The notes: generated by a model from the letters alone, not told the origin. 64,000 nt of DNA from Kluyvera georgiana ATCC 51603 (GCF_001654985.1 NZ_LXEU01000015.1:62001-126000); one strand, 5' to 3'; numbered from the stretch's first letter, positions 38,942-50,053 are shown. Numbers and translations are program-made.

Positions 38942-39334
38942 TTACCACTTTTTATTCAGAACACGGTCGATGCTGAATGCGCCCGGACCGGTGATACCCA
39001 GCAGCAGGTAGCCGCCAGCGATGGTCAGGTTTTTCATAAACATCAGCGAGTTCATGCCTTCAGCAAAGTTGCTGTGGAAGATGAACGCGGTCAGCAGGGT
39101 GAAGCCTGCGGTGAACAGCGCGGTGGTACGGGTCAGGAAACCGAACAGGATTGCCAGACCGCCGCCAAACTCAAGCAGGATGGTCAGCGGCAGCAGGAAC
39201 CCTGGGACGCCCATCGCTTCCATGTACTGCTGCGTACCCGCATACCCGGTGATTTTGCCCCAGCCAGCTGTGATAAACAGAATTGGCATCAGAATACGAG
39301 CAACCAGGAAACCGATATCTTCTAATTTTTTCAT
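38942..39334 (-). CDS. yqjF: YqjF, DoxX-family membrane protein
   Basis: The 130-residue protein belongs to the DoxX/SURF4 family, with four membrane helices (about 8-28, 48-68, 72-92, 102-122). ILMPILFITAGWGKITGY near the N terminus is the family signature. E. coli yqjF is known as a YhaJ-dependent, DNT-inducible gene of unknown enzymatic role. Several hundred bases upstream (39335-39587) contain no gene and should carry its promoter. Confidence 0.93.
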   Translation of the reverse strand: MKKLEDIGFLVARILMPILFITAGWGKITGYAGTQQYMEAMGVPGFLLPLTILLEFGGGLAILFGFLTRTTALFTAGFTLLTAFIFHSNFAEGMNSLMFMKNLTIAGGYLLLGITGPGAFSIDRVLNKKW

Positions 39335-39587
39335 CTTTCTCTCCAGAGAACCTTGCGGGTAGTTAAACCAATTTATTCAGCATTTACACGTCGATAGCGC
39401 GTTGTTGCTGTCGATGGAGAGAAATATAACTGCGACGTATGGCAATTGTTAGCAAGGAAAACTGTTGAACTTCTTCAAAGAATCTGAGCAATGAGGTAGG
39501 GACGTGGAGGCGGTGGCGGACTGAGGTGCGAGGTAATGGGGGTTTTATGGCGGTAAACTCTGATGGGACCGACGGTTTGAACAGCAG
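39335..39587. promoter_or_regulatory. yqjF upstream region without genes
   Basis: About 250 bases between the yqjF start and the yqjK terminator hold no ORF with a recognisable product. AGAGAAAG lies just upstream of the yqjF start as Shine-Dalgarno. By analogy with E. coli a YhaJ site is expected here, but I could not identify one with confidence. Confidence 0.4.
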
Positions 39588-39623
39588 AAAAAGCCCGTAT
39601 CAGCGCGCTGTCTACGGGGCTTT
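39588..39623 (-). terminator. Terminator of the yqjCDEK group
   Basis: AAAGCCCCGTA (minus-strand left arm) pairs with TACGGGCTTT with one bulge, followed on the minus strand by T5. It lies 35 bases after the yqjK stop. A further small hairpin, GAGCAGGCGCTGCTC, lies between. Confidence 0.75.
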
Positions 39624-39658
39624 ATGTTGAGCAGGCGCTGCTCGCCAGCAAAGGGAAA

Positions 39659-39949
39659 TCAGCCTGCTTTGCGCAGCAGGCTCTTTGCCATTCGCCAGGT
39701 GCTCCACACGCCAATGCCGCGTCGCGCCCAGCGTACCAGAAAGCGCGGATGGCGCAGCGACACCACGGCCATGGCGCTGCTGGCGACCATCACCCACGAA
39801 CGCAGACTGACGAGACGGCTCCAGCCGCGATCGTAAACCTGAGTGACATCCAGCCAGTCGCGGCGACCTGCGCTTAAATCCAGCCGCTGCTGCTGAATCT
39901 GGCGCAGCAGAAACGCTTTGCGCTGTTCCCGTTCCTGACGTGGGCTCAT
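39659..39949 (-). CDS. yqjK: YqjK, small basic protein
   Basis: The 96-residue protein is rich in Arg and matches E. coli YqjK: SPRQEREQRKAFLLRQIQQQ at the start, QRLDLSAGRRDWLD near 20, one membrane-like segment (about 50-68) and ARRGIGVWSTWRMAK near the end. Function unknown. Its ATG overlaps the yqjE stop (an adjacent ATG one codon earlier is possible), so it is translationally coupled. Confidence 0.88.
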   Translation of the reverse strand: MSPRQEREQRKAFLLRQIQQQRLDLSAGRRDWLDVTQVYDRGWSRLVSLRSWVMVASSAMAVVSLRHPRFLVRWARRGIGVWSTWRMAKSLLRKAG

Positions 39950-40347
39950 CATGGCTCTTCATCCTCAAGAAGGGCGCGGTCGTTGGCCAGCTCGTGGCGC
40001 GTATGCCGCAGTAACGTCGTACGTCGGGCCTTGCGAAGGGTCCAGATGCCGCCAATCAGCGCCAGCAGCAGCAGCGTGCCGGTGGTGGCAATCATCACGT
40101 GTAAACGATACTGCGGGTCGACCGCCCATATAATCAACACCAGCAGGCTCATCAGGCCGAAAGCGGTAAACAGCAGGGTAAGCCCTGCCATTAACAGCAG
40201 TTGGATGAGGTTGGCTTTCTCCTCTTCCAGCTCGACGACCACCAGTCGGAGTCGCGTTTCAACCATCTGAACCAGCAAGGTGAGAATGCGCTGACCAATG
40301 CCGAGGACGTTTTTCCCGGGGCCCTGCGCGTGCTGAGAATCACTCAT
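39949..40347 (-). CDS. yqjE: YqjE, inner-membrane phage holin superfamily III-like protein
   Basis: The 132-residue protein has a short N-terminal cytoplasmic part (MSDSQHAQGPGKNVLGIGQRI), a charged amphipathic stretch (VETRLRLVVVELEEEKANL) and two membrane helices (about 50-78 and 85-108). In E. coli YqjD, YqjE and ElaB-type proteins are RpoS-dependent and tail-anchored or membrane-bound. The start MSDSQ matches the E. coli start; a 23-codon extension would read into yqjD. Confidence 0.9.
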   Translation of the reverse strand: MSDSQHAQGPGKNVLGIGQRILTLLVQMVETRLRLVVVELEEEKANLIQLLLMAGLTLLFTAFGLMSLLVLIIWAVDPQYRLHVMIATTGTLLLLALIGGIWTLRKARRTTLLRHTRHELANDRALLEDEEP

Positions 40348-40349
40348 GC

Positions 40350-40655
40350 TTAACGGCGCGTCAGCAGTACGCCCAGCACCAGGCCGACGGCGGCGCCAAT
40401 GCCAACACCGGTCCACGGATTTTCGCGGACGTAGCCGTCGGCTTTCGCAGCGGCTTCGCGGGTCTGCTTCGCAATGGCATCACCCGTTTCACCCAGACGG
40501 TCGCGGCTCTCTTTCAGCGCGCTTTCCGCTTTGCTGCGCAGTTTGCTCAACTCTTCTTTGGATTTATCGGTGGAAGCATTCAGGACTTCTTCCAGAGTAT
40601 CTGACAGGGCTTTCAGCTCTGCACGTAACTGATCTGAGGTTGAATCTTTAGCCAT
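40350..40655 (-). CDS. yqjD: YqjD, ribosome-binding tail-anchored membrane protein (ElaB/YgaM family)
   Basis: The 101-residue protein is mostly helical and charged (KALSDTLEEVLNASTDKSKE), ending in a glycine-rich membrane anchor NPWTGVGIGAAVGLVLGVLL near 80-99. In E. coli YqjD associates with 70S and 100S ribosomes in stationary phase and attaches them to the inner membrane. The start MAKDSTSD gives the E. coli length. It is two bases from yqjE. Confidence 0.93.
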   Translation of the reverse strand: MAKDSTSDQLRAELKALSDTLEEVLNASTDKSKEELSKLRSKAESALKESRDRLGETGDAIAKQTREAAAKADGYVRENPWTGVGIGAAVGLVLGVLLTRR

Positions 40656-40684
40656 CGTCTCTCTCCTGTTGGGGTTCCACTCAC

Positions 40685-41053
40685 TCAATACGCGCGTGAT
40701 TCCAGCGCGTTAAGTTCTTTTTTGGCGTCCTGCAGCTTATGCTCGCGTTTAGCCACTTTTTCCGCATCGCCGCTCTGCTTTGCTTCCCGCAGATCCTGCT
40801 CGCGCTCGCGAATTTCGTCCTTCTGCTCAGCGATCTTTTCCTGGTGATCGGCGCGAAGCTTGCTATCAGTACAGTTGGCTTTCACCTCGCTCAACGCCTT
40901 TTTAAGGCCGTTGATACGGTTCTGATTGTTATGCTTCTCGGCATAACCAATCTCACGCTGAATGTCCTGCTCTTTTTCCTGGCAGAGTGATGTTGCTGCC
41001 GCGCTCGCGCTAAGACAAGCGAGAGTGAGCGCAAGTACGATGCGGTATTTCAT
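40685..41053 (-). CDS. yqjC: YqjC, periplasmic DUF1090 protein
   Basis: The 122-residue protein has a signal peptide (MKYRIVLALTLACLSASAAA) and then a long charged coiled coil with heptad-like EKEQDIQREIGYAEKHNN and KREHKLQDAKKELNALES. Two cysteines (TSLCQEKE and KANCTDSK) may form a disulfide. It is the first gene of the yqjCDEK operon. The longer reading from 41140 is rejected because the signal peptide starts at MKYRI. Confidence 0.92.
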   Translation of the reverse strand: MKYRIVLALTLACLSASAAATSLCQEKEQDIQREIGYAEKHNNQNRINGLKKALSEVKANCTDSKLRADHQEKIAEQKDEIREREQDLREAKQSGDAEKVAKREHKLQDAKKELNALESRAY

Positions 41054-41076
41054 GTATTCATCTTCCATTTTGCACA

Positions 41077-41093
41077 GTACATCTGGAATGTAC
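41077..41093. promoter_or_regulatory. Palindrome just upstream of yqjC
   Basis: GTACAT-CTGGA-ATGTAC is a perfect 6-bp inverted repeat with 5-base spacer, 24 bases upstream of the yqjC start. It could be an operator or a 5' UTR hairpin. I do not recognise the binding protein. Confidence 0.35.
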
Positions 41094-41198
41094 TTTTCCC
41101 AGTAGGTGAGTACCGAGACGGCACCCACATTACTAAGCATAGTAAGTAAAAGACTAAATCACCAAAGTAAGTGAAATTATTCAGATTCCTGGAAGTTT

Positions 41199-41579
41199 TT
41201 AGCCAAATCGATGTGAGGTATCACGCAGTCGTGACAGCCAGCTTTCGGGATCGTTATCTTCATCCTGGAGAGCGACAACGTAGACGTGCGGCAGGGTGCT
41301 ATCCAGCACGCGCTTCGCCGCCGCGCTTTGCTCGCTGGATTCAAAGGTAATCAACAAAGAGTCATTCTGCGGGGTAATGCTTTTAAAACGAATACCGTTG
41401 GCATCAAGGTGGTGCGAAATGGAGAAACCATCAGGCATGCTGGCCTGGTTAATCGGGCGAATCGCGAGGGTGGACTCTTCACGCTGCAGTGCGGCCCACA
41501 TCCAGAGCAGCATGCATAACATCAGCATGATGCTCAGGCTCAATGCAAACCGGCGAAGATGAATGCGGTTCGACGCCAT
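41199..41579 (-). CDS. mzrA: MzrA, EnvZ-interacting modulator
   Basis: MzrA (YqjB) is a small inner-membrane protein that binds the sensor EnvZ and links CpxAR envelope stress to EnvZ/OmpR. The 126-residue product has one N-terminal membrane helix (about 11-31, SLSIMLMLCMLLWMWAAL) and a periplasmic domain with KSITPQNDSLLITFESSEQS near 67. It lies two bases after yqjA, as in E. coli. Confidence 0.95.
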   Translation of the reverse strand: MASNRIHLRRFALSLSIMLMLCMLLWMWAALQREESTLAIRPINQASMPDGFSISHHLDANGIRFKSITPQNDSLLITFESSEQSAAAKRVLDSTLPHVYVVALQDEDNDPESWLSRLRDTSHRFG

Positions 41580-41581
41580 GA

Positions 41582-42244
41582 TTACCCTCGATTACCGTAT
41601 TTTTTCTTCCACATCACGATTAACGAACCGCACAGTCCAAAGACCAGCAGCACTACCGGTAGCAGCATCAGACAGGACATCAGCGCATCTTCATATTTCT
41701 GGAAGACCGGCGTTTTACCGAGCAGGAAACCCAGCGAGACCAGAATCAATACCCACAGCAGACCGCTCATCCAGTTAAAGAACTGGAAGCGCGCGTTGTT
41801 GAGCCCGGACAGGCCGGCGATGGTCGGCAGCAGGGTGCGGACAAAAGCGATAAAGCGGCCAACCAGCAGGGCAGACAGACCATGCTTATGGAACAGGTGG
41901 TGCGCGCGCTGGTGATAATGGGCGGGAAGATGCGATAGCCAGTTCTGGACGATACGCGTGTTGCCCAGCCAGTTGCCCTGGATATAGCCAATCCAGCTGC
42001 CGAGGCTGGCGGCGACCGTCAGGAGAAATATCGTTTGCGGGAAGCCCATTGCGCCTTTGGCAATGAGCACGCCAACCAGCACCAGCAGGCTATCGCCCGG
42101 CAGGAAGGCGGCAGGCAGCAGCCCGTTCTCCAGAAACAGGATCATAAACAAGACGAAATAGAGCATGCCGATCATCGAGGGATTTGCGAGCGTCTCGAAA
42201 TCCTGACTCCATAAGGCATTTAACAGTTGGGTTAGTAGTTCCAT
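41582..42244 (-). CDS. yqjA: YqjA, DedA-family inner-membrane protein
   Basis: DedA proteins support proton-motive-force homeostasis, alkaline tolerance and lipid-carrier or phospholipid turnover. The 220-residue protein has the hallmark [22 protein letters not shown] near residues 37-58 (in two parts) with the essential Glu and Asp, and the second signature [19 protein letters not shown] near 129. It forms an operon with mzrA, a Cpx-regulated unit in E. coli. Confidence 0.95.
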   Translation of the reverse strand: MELLTQLLNALWSQDFETLANPSMIGMLYFVLFMILFLENGLLPAAFLPGDSLLVLVGVLIAKGAMGFPQTIFLLTVAASLGSWIGYIQGNWLGNTRIVQNWLSHLPAHYHQRAHHLFHKHGLSALLVGRFIAFVRTLLPTIAGLSGLNNARFQFFNWMSGLLWVLILVSLGFLLGKTPVFQKYEDALMSCLMLLPVVLLVFGLCGSLIVMWKKKYGNRG

Positions 42245-42547
42245 TCATGATTCCTGGTACATCAATTAACGTAATGCCTGAACGCGCTGCGACGTCTTCT
42301 CTATTTTTATTCTAATAGCATCGCGGTAAATACGCGCTGAACAGTCCCTGTTTTGGCGAAATAAACTTTTACTCAATGTCGAAACGACAAAATGCATGCA
42401 ATTGTAACAAACGGCGTGGTTTCACGTCATAGAAATTGCAATTTGTTGCAGATTGATTTTGCGGTTTCGTGCGGGGAGAGGCTAGGGGATTTACAAAGGC
42501 TTACCCACACAGAAAGTCGGGCAAGCCTTGTCGAAAAAAAGAACGGT
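42245..42547. other. Intergenic region between exuR and yqjA
   Basis: About 300 bases lack a gene. Near the exuR end is a hairpin: AAGGCTTACCC (42496-42506) with GGGCAAGCCTT (42519-42529), 11 bp with one mismatch, probably marking the 3' end of the exuR mRNA though without a T run on the minus strand. The rest should contain the yqjA promoter. Confidence 0.5.
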
Positions 42548-43324
42548 TTATTTACCGCCGATGGCGACGGTATCGAGGTGAACGACCGGGTTTTCGGCGA
42601 ACAGGTAACGGTCGGCGTTGAACTCGAAATCATCGCTGGTTTCGTTGAACAGCATCAGCTTGGTGTTTTCCAGATGCTGCCACATGGCAATCTTCGCCGC
42701 GTGTGGATCCTTGCGGATGAGCGCCTTGAGGATTTGGTCATGGTCATCGCACCAGTTATCGACGGTTCGGGCGTCGATATGGTCGTGGAGTTTTTTCCAG
42801 TACGGGTTATGTACGCGCTGGGTCCACATTTTTTCAACGATGGCGGCCAGCGCGGTGTTCTGCGTCGCCAGGGCGACCTGCACGTGGAACTGGAGATCCC
42901 ACTCGGAGTCGCGGAAGCATTTCTCTTTGCGCGCTTTTTCCTGGATCTCCATCAGCTTCATGATGTCCTGCTTGGTGACCTGGGTGGCGGCAAATTCAGC
43001 GATGTTGCTCTCAATAAGCTGGCGCGCTTGCAGCAGCTCAAACGGCCCGTAGTTGGCGAACTCCAGGTTTTCGTCCGGCGTCTGATGGTACTTCGGCTGA
43101 TTGGAGATAACGTGGATGCCGGAACCTTTGCGAACTTCAACGTACCCTTCCACTTCGAGCATAATGATGGCCTCGCGCACCACGGTGCGGCTGACGCTTT
43201 TTTCATCGGCAATAAAGCGCTCAGCGGGCAGTTTATCGCCCACAAGGTAAACGCCTTGCTCAATGCGTTCTTTCAGCTCAGCGGCAAGTTGCTGATATAA
43301 GCGACGTGCGTCGGCGATTTCCAT
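42548..43324 (-). CDS. exuR: ExuR, GntR-family repressor of hexuronate genes
   Basis: ExuR represses exuT, uxaCA and its own gene until galacturonate or glucuronate is present. The 258-residue protein has a GntR HTH (about 8-75: [40 protein letters not shown] in two parts) and a FadR-like all-helical C-terminal domain. The start MEIADARRL gives the E. coli length; 19 more in-frame codons upstream are not supported. Confidence 0.94.
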   Translation of the reverse strand: MEIADARRLYQQLAAELKERIEQGVYLVGDKLPAERFIADEKSVSRTVVREAIIMLEVEGYVEVRKGSGIHVISNQPKYHQTPDENLEFANYGPFELLQARQLIESNIAEFAATQVTKQDIMKLMEIQEKARKEKCFRDSEWDLQFHVQVALATQNTALAAIVEKMWTQRVHNPYWKKLHDHIDARTVDNWCDDHDQILKALIRKDPHAAKIAMWQHLENTKLMLFNETSDDFEFNADRYLFAENPVVHLDTVAIGGK

Positions 43325-43356
43325 ATACTCTCCAGGCAGGGTACGGCAGATTGAAT

Positions 43357-43368
43357 TTGTTATACCAC
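43357..43368. promoter_or_regulatory. Candidate ExuR operator upstream of exuR
   Basis: On the minus strand GTGGTATAACAA lies about 33 bases upstream of the exuR start. It shares ten of twelve bases with GTTGTATGACAA upstream of exuT (44988-44999) and is similar to TTGGTGTGATAA upstream of uxaC (45168-45179). Recurrence at all three regulon promoters suggests an ExuR-type site. Confidence 0.5.
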
Positions 43369-43398
43369 TTTTGCGAGCCACTCACCACAATTTGGCAT

Positions 43399-43427
43399 GA
43401 AAAAAGCCGCCTGGATCAAGGCGGCTT
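43399..43427 (-). terminator. exuT terminator
   Basis: AAGCCGCCT and AGGCGGCTT form a 9-bp stem with a 6-base loop, followed on the minus strand by a T run. It lies 27 bases after the exuT stop and ends before the exuR promoter. Confidence 0.9.
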
Positions 43428-43453
43428 GAGCGAAAACAAACTTCTGTCGCAGA

Positions 43454-44758
43454 TTAGTTTTGCGTGGCCTGCTGGGCCGGACGATTCTGGCCGGATTGGC
43501 CATCGTCAGCCTGCTTGTTCTGCAGGACGGTCCAGATAACCAGCGCGCCTAACAGGTCAAAGATAGCCAGTACGGCGAACAGCGGGCTGAAGCCGATGGT
43601 ATCAGCCAGCGCACCCACCACCAGCGCAAACATGGTGCTTGCCATCCACGCCGCCATACCGGTCAGACCGTTTGCGGTCGCCACTTCGTTACGGCCAAAG
43701 ACGTCAGAAGAGAGCGTAATCAGCGCGCCGGACAGGGACTGGTGAGCGAAGCCGCCGAGGCACAGCAGGGCGATAGCGATATACGGGCTGGTGAACAGGC
43801 CGATCATGCCAGGGCCAATCATCAGCAGCGCGCCCATGGTAACCACCATTTTACGGGACACAATCAGGTTCACGCCGAACCAGCGCTGGAACAGCGGCGG
43901 CAGGTAACCACCGATAACGCAGCCGAGGTCAGCAAACAGCATCGGCATCCACGCAAACATGGCGATTTCTTTCAGGTCGAAGCCGTACACTTTAAACATG
44001 AACAGCGGGATCCAGGCGTTGAAGGTACCCCATGCTGGTTCAGCCAGGAAACGCGGCAGGGCGATACCCCAGAAGCGACGGGTCTGAATGATCTGCCACG
44101 GAGACATTTTCTTCGCGTTGTTGGTCTGGTGTGCCGCTTCCTGACCGCCAATGATGTACTCGCGCTCTTCATCAGTTAATTTTTTCTGATCGCGCGGGTG
44201 TTTGTAGAACACCAGCCAGCACATGGCCCAGATGAAGCTCAGCGCACCGGAGATAATGAACGCCATCTGCCAGCTGTGCATCACGATAGCCCATACCACC
44301 AGCGGCGGAGCAATCATGCCGCCGATAGAAGAACCGACGTTGAAATAGCCAACTGCAATAGAGCGCTCTTTCGCCGGGAACCACTCAGAGCTGGCCTTCA
44401 GGCCCGCAGGAATCATGGCTGCTTCTGCGGCACCGACCGCGCCACGCGCCACGGCCAGACCGCCCCAGCTACCTGCCAGCGCGGTTGCGCCACAAAAGAT
44501 AGCCCATGCGACGGCGAAGAAGGCGTAACCGATTTTGGTACCCAGGATGTCCAGAACATAGCCGGCAACCGGCTGCATCACGGTGTAAGCTGCGGAGTAA
44601 GCAGCGATGATGTATGAATATTGTTGTGTGGAAATGTGCAGCTCAGCCATCAGCGTTGGCGCAGCTGCCGCCACGGTATTACGTGTCAGGTAACCCAGCA
44701 CGGTGCCCATCGTCACCAGTGCAATCATGTACCAACGTAACCCTTTAATTTTACGCAT
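43454..44758 (-). CDS. exuT: ExuT, hexuronate (galacturonate/glucuronate) transporter
   Basis: ExuT is an MFS importer for D-galacturonate and D-glucuronate. The 434-residue protein has 12 predicted helices. GYLTRNTVAAAAPTLMAEL near residue 22, ARGAVGAAEAAMIPAGLKA near 106 and WFPAKERSIAVGYFNVGSS near 127 are typical of the hexuronate/anion symporter group. It is divergent from uxaC. GarP is a relative of the same transporter group. Confidence 0.95.
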   Translation of the reverse strand: MRKIKGLRWYMIALVTMGTVLGYLTRNTVAAAAPTLMAELHISTQQYSYIIAAYSAAYTVMQPVAGYVLDILGTKIGYAFFAVAWAIFCGATALAGSWGGLAVARGAVGAAEAAMIPAGLKASSEWFPAKERSIAVGYFNVGSSIGGMIAPPLVVWAIVMHSWQMAFIISGALSFIWAMCWLVFYKHPRDQKKLTDEEREYIIGGQEAAHQTNNAKKMSPWQIIQTRRFWGIALPRFLAEPAWGTFNAWIPLFMFKVYGFDLKEIAMFAWMPMLFADLGCVIGGYLPPLFQRWFGVNLIVSRKMVVTMGALLMIGPGMIGLFTSPYIAIALLCLGGFAHQSLSGALITLSSDVFGRNEVATANGLTGMAAWMASTMFALVVGALADTIGFSPLFAVLAIFDLLGALVIWTVLQNKQADDGQSGQNRPAQQATQN

Positions 44759-46646
<1,888 letters not shown>

Positions 46647-46661
46647 GGTCTGGGTGAAGGT

Positions 46662-48149
46662 ATGCAATACATCAAGATCCATGCGCTGGATAACGTCGCG
46701 GTAGCGCTCGCTGATTTGGCTGAAGGAACCGAAGTCACCGTTGATGGGCAGACAGTAACCCTGCGCCAGGCGGTCTCTCGTGGCCATAAATTCGCTTTAC
46801 GCGATATCGCGAAAGGTGAAAACGTCATTAAATACGGTTTGCCAATCGGTCATACGCTGGTGGACGTGGCGGCGGGTGAGCATATTCACGCTCACAACAC
46901 GCGCACGAATCTGAGCGACCTGGACACGTATAGCTACCACCCTGATTTCCAGGCGGAAGTTGCCCAGGCGGCCGATCGCGACGTGCAGATTTATCGCCGC
47001 GCGAACGGTGATGTAGGGGTGCGTAACGAACTGTGGATCCTGCCGACCGTTGGCTGCGTCAACGCGATGGCACGCCAGATGCAGAATCGTTTTCTGAAAG
47101 AGACGAATGACGCCGAAGGTATCGACGGCGTGCATCTCTTCAGTCACACCTACGGCTGCTCACAGCTCGGCGATGACCACATCAACACCCGCACCATGCT
47201 GCAAAACATGGTGCGCCATCCGAATGCGGGTGCCGTGCTGGTGGTGGGCCTGGGCTGCGAAAACAACCAGGTTGATGCGTTCCGCGAAACCCTTGGCGAG
47301 TTCGATCCTGAACGCGTTCACTTTATGGTCTGCCAACACCAGGAAGACGAAGTGGAAGCGGGGATCGAACATCTCCATCAGCTGTACAACGTGATGCGTA
47401 ACGACAAACGTGAGCCGGGCAAACTGAGCGAGCTGAAGTTTGGTCTGGAGTGCGGCGGGTCCGATGGCCTCTCCGGCATTACCGCCAACCCGATGCTGGG
47501 ACGTTTCTCCGACTACGTGATTGCCAACGGCGGTACCACGGTACTGACCGAGGTGCCGGAAATGTTTGGCGCGGAGCAATTGCTGATGGATCACTGCCGC
47601 GATGAAGAAACGTTCGGCAAGCTGGTGACCATGGTCAATGACTTCAAGCAGTACTTCATTGCCCACGACCAGCCGATCTACGAGAACCCATCGCCGGGCA
47701 ACAAAGCGGGCGGTATTACCACGCTGGAAGACAAATCGCTCGGCTGTACTCAGAAAGCGGGTTCCAGCAAGGTGGTTGATGTTCTGCGTTACGGCGAACG
47801 CCTGAAAACGCCGGGTCTGAACCTGCTGAGCGCGCCGGGTAACGACGCGGTGGCGACCAGTGCCTTAGCGGGCGCGGGCTGTCATATGGTGCTGTTCAGT
47901 ACCGGTCGCGGTACGCCTTACGGTGGTTTTGTGCCGACGGTGAAAATTGCCACTAACAGCGAACTGGCGGAGAAGAAGAAACACTGGATCGACTTCAACG
48001 CGGGCCAACTGATTCACGGTAAAGCGATGCCGCAGCTGCTGGAAGAGTTTGTTGATGTCATCGTCGACTTCGCTAACGGCAAGCAGACCTGCAACGAGCG
48101 CAATGACTTCCGCGAACTGGCTATCTTTAAGAGCGGCGTCACGTTGTAA
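46662..48149 (+). CDS. uxaA: UxaA, altronate dehydratase
   Basis: UxaA dehydrates D-altronate to 2-keto-3-deoxygluconate in galacturonate breakdown. The 495-residue protein has an N-terminal SAF domain (about 5-75, DNVAVALADLAEG) and the UxaA/GarD catalytic domain: GDVGVRNELWILPTVGCVN near 116, HTYGCSQLGDDH near 158, LECGGSDGLSGITANPMLGR near 263 and [11 protein letters not shown] near 411. It requires iron or manganese in E. coli. It is a paralogue of GarD in this window. uxaB is not adjacent. Confidence 0.97.
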   Translation: MQYIKIHALDNVAVALADLAEGTEVTVDGQTVTLRQAVSRGHKFALRDIAKGENVIKYGLPIGHTLVDVAAGEHIHAHNTRTNLSDLDTYSYHPDFQAEVAQAADRDVQIYRRANGDVGVRNELWILPTVGCVNAMARQMQNRFLKETNDAEGIDGVHLFSHTYGCSQLGDDHINTRTMLQNMVRHPNAGAVLVVGLGCENNQVDAFRETLGEFDPERVHFMVCQHQEDEVEAGIEHLHQLYNVMRNDKREPGKLSELKFGLECGGSDGLSGITANPMLGRFSDYVIANGGTTVLTEVPEMFGAEQLLMDHCRDEETFGKLVTMVNDFKQYFIAHDQPIYENPSPGNKAGGITTLEDKSLGCTQKAGSSKVVDVLRYGERLKTPGLNLLSAPGNDAVATSALAGAGCHMVLFSTGRGTPYGGFVPTVKIATNSELAEKKKHWIDFNAGQLIHGKAMPQLLEEFVDVIVDFANGKQTCNERNDFRELAIFKSGVTL

Positions 48150-48171
48150 TAAAAATGTGATCTGATACGAT

Positions 48172-48207
48172 AAAACGGCGTTTCATCTTCTGAAACGCCG
48201 TTTTTTT
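48172..48207 (+). terminator. uxaCA terminator
   Basis: AAAACGGCGTTTC (48172-48184) pairs perfectly with GAAACGCCGTTTT (48192-48204), a 13-bp stem with a 7-base loop and a T run of seven. Very strong intrinsic terminator 23 bases after uxaA. Confidence 0.96.
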
Positions 48208-48234
48208 ATGCATGCTTAACAGGGATCCCCTTCC

Positions 48235-48786
48235 ATGACTGCGTATTGGCTTGCCCAGGGCGTGGGCGTTCTGGCGTTTTTGATCGGTATCACCACCTTT
48301 ATCAACCGCGACGAACGACGCTTCAAGTTTCAGCTTTCACTCTACAGTGCCACCATCGGCGTGCACTTCTTTCTGATGGGCGCGTTTCCCGCGGGGATGA
48401 GCGCTGAACTCAACGTCATCCGTACCCTTATTTCGGTTTATACGCGCCGTATTTGGGTGATGTTTGTGTTTATCGCGCTGACGCTCATCCTCGGCCTTAG
48501 CAAACTGCAGCACGCCATGGAGCTGCTGCCGATTGCCGGGACCGTCGCCAGTACCTGGGCGCTGTTTCGCTGTAAAGGGCTGACGGTACGCTGCGTGATG
48601 TGGTGTTCAACCGCCTGCTGGGTGATTCACAACTTCTGGCTTGGCTCGATTGGCGGTACGTTGATTGAGGGGAGTTTTCTGGTCATGAACGGCCTGAATA
48701 TCATTCGTTTCTGGTGCATGCAGCGTAAAGGTATTGACCCGTTCAAGGTGGAAAAGAAAGTACAGGAAGAAACCCCCTCCACCTGA
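48235..48786 (+). CDS. ygjV: YgjV, inner-membrane protein of unknown function
   Basis: The 183-residue protein belongs to the YgjV/Imp family, with about five or six membrane segments starting at AQGVGVLAFLIGITTFINRDERRFKFQ (two parts), then YSATIGVHFFLMG near 38 and RIWVMFVFIALTLILG near 78. The stop codon lies in the loop of a hairpin shared with the converging sstT. Function unknown. Confidence 0.9.
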   Translation: MTAYWLAQGVGVLAFLIGITTFINRDERRFKFQLSLYSATIGVHFFLMGAFPAGMSAELNVIRTLISVYTRRIWVMFVFIALTLILGLSKLQHAMELLPIAGTVASTWALFRCKGLTVRCVMWCSTACWVIHNFWLGSIGGTLIEGSFLVMNGLNIIRFWCMQRKGIDPFKVEKKVQEETPST

Positions 48787-48797
48787 CGGCGGAGGGG
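48774..48797. terminator. Hairpin between convergent ygjV and sstT
   Basis: CCCCTCC (48774-48780) pairs with GGAGGGG (48791-48797) around the ygjV stop codon. There is no T run. A weak bidirectional 3'-end structure. Confidence 0.5.
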
Positions 48798-48805
48798 AGA
48801 TGGGA

Positions 48806-50053
48806 TTAGCTACGGAGCGCGTTTTTCTCGAGGCGAGCATCTTCTGCCTGGCAGGCCGCCGCGGTGAACAGAACGTCGGTCGACGAGTTCAGCGCGGTTT
48901 CGCAGGAGTCCTGCAGCACGCCGATGATAAAGCCGACGGCCACAACCTGCATGGCGACATCGTTAGAGATCCCGAACATGTTACAGGCCAGCGGGATCAG
49001 CAGCAGAGAGCCCCCCGCCACGCCGGAAGCGCCGCAGGCACACAGGGAGGCCACCACGCTCAACAGCAGCGCGGTCAATAAATCAACCGGCACCCCCAGC
49101 GTATGCACGGCGGCCAGCGTCAGTACGGTGATGGTGATCGCCGCGCCGGCCATGTTGATGGTCGCACCCAGCGGAATAGAGACCGAGTAGGTATCTTTGT
49201 CCAGATTCAGTTTTTCACACAGCGCCATGTTCACCGGAATATTGGCCGCAGAGCTGCGGGTAAAGAAGGCGTAGACGCCGCTTTCACGCAGGCAGGCCAT
49301 CACCAGCGGGTACGGGTTACGGCGAATTTTCCAGTAGACCAGCAGCGGGTTGATCACCAGCGCCACCAGCAGCATGCAGCCGACCAGCACCAGCAGCAGC
49401 TGCGCATAGCCCCACAGGGTGCTAAAGCCGGTGGTCGCCAGCGTGGAAGAGACCAGGCCGAAGATACCCAGCGGCGCGAAGCGGATCACCAGTTTCACCA
49501 TAAAGGTCACGGCATTAGAGATGTCGTTGATCAGATTCTTAGTGGTCTCATTGCCGTGGCGCAGCGCGAAGCCCAGACCAACTGCCCACACCAGAATACC
49601 GATATAGTTGGCGTTAAGCAGCGCATTAATCGGGTTGGAGACCATGCTCATCAGCAGGCTGCGCATAACTTCAACGATACCCGACGGCGGCGCGATATCT
49701 TCCGCTGCCGCGCTCAGGTGCAGCGTAGACGGGAAGATGAAGCTGAACAGTACGGCGGTTAACGCCGCGGCGAAGGTCCCCAGCAGGTAGAGGAAGAGAA
49801 TAGGGCGAATATTGGTTTTTTGCCCCTGCTGGTGGTTGGCGATGGAGGACATCACCAGCATCAGAACCAGTACCGGTGCGACGGCTTTCAGCGCCCCGAC
49901 AAACAGCGTTCCCAGCAGCCCAACGGCGATGGCCGCGGGTTTAGAAACGATGGCCAGCAGTATCCCCAGTATCAAACCGACCAGGATTTGCTTCACCAGG
50001 CTGCCTGCCATAAGGATGCGCAAAAATCCGGGTAACGTGGATTTCGTTGTCAT
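48806..50053 (-). CDS. sstT: SstT, Na+/serine-threonine symporter
   Basis: SstT imports serine and threonine with sodium. The 415-residue DAACS-family protein has about eight helices plus re-entrant loops: [22 protein letters not shown] near 52, [19 protein letters not shown] near 262, [20 protein letters not shown] near 285 (the NMxGxA sodium-site motif) and [21 protein letters not shown] near 333 (in parts). Same length class as E. coli SstT. Confidence 0.96.
   Translation of the reverse strand: MTTKSTLPGFLRILMAGSLVKQILVGLILGILLAIVSKPAAIAVGLLGTLFVGALKAVAPVLVLMLVMSSIANHQQGQKTNIRPILFLYLLGTFAAALTAVLFSFIFPSTLHLSAAAEDIAPPSGIVEVMRSLLMSMVSNPINALLNANYIGILVWAVGLGFALRHGNETTKNLINDISNAVTFMVKLVIRFAPLGIFGLVSSTLATTGFSTLWGYAQLLLVLVGCMLLVALVINPLLVYWKIRRNPYPLVMACLRESGVYAFFTRSSAANIPVNMALCEKLNLDKDTYSVSIPLGATINMAGAAITITVLTLAAVHTLGVPVDLLTALLLSVVASLCACGASGVAGGSLLLIPLACNMFGISNDVAMQVVAVGFIIGVLQDSCETALNSSTDVLFTAAACQAEDARLEKNALRS

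Noticed and set aside
41077..41093. LexA box before yqjC
   Set aside because: LexA sites are CTGT-N8-ACAG; GTACAT-N5-ATGTAC does not fit.
42392..43300. 302-codon plus-strand frame over exuR
   Set aside because: A shadow of exuR, which has a clear GntR HTH and correct context.
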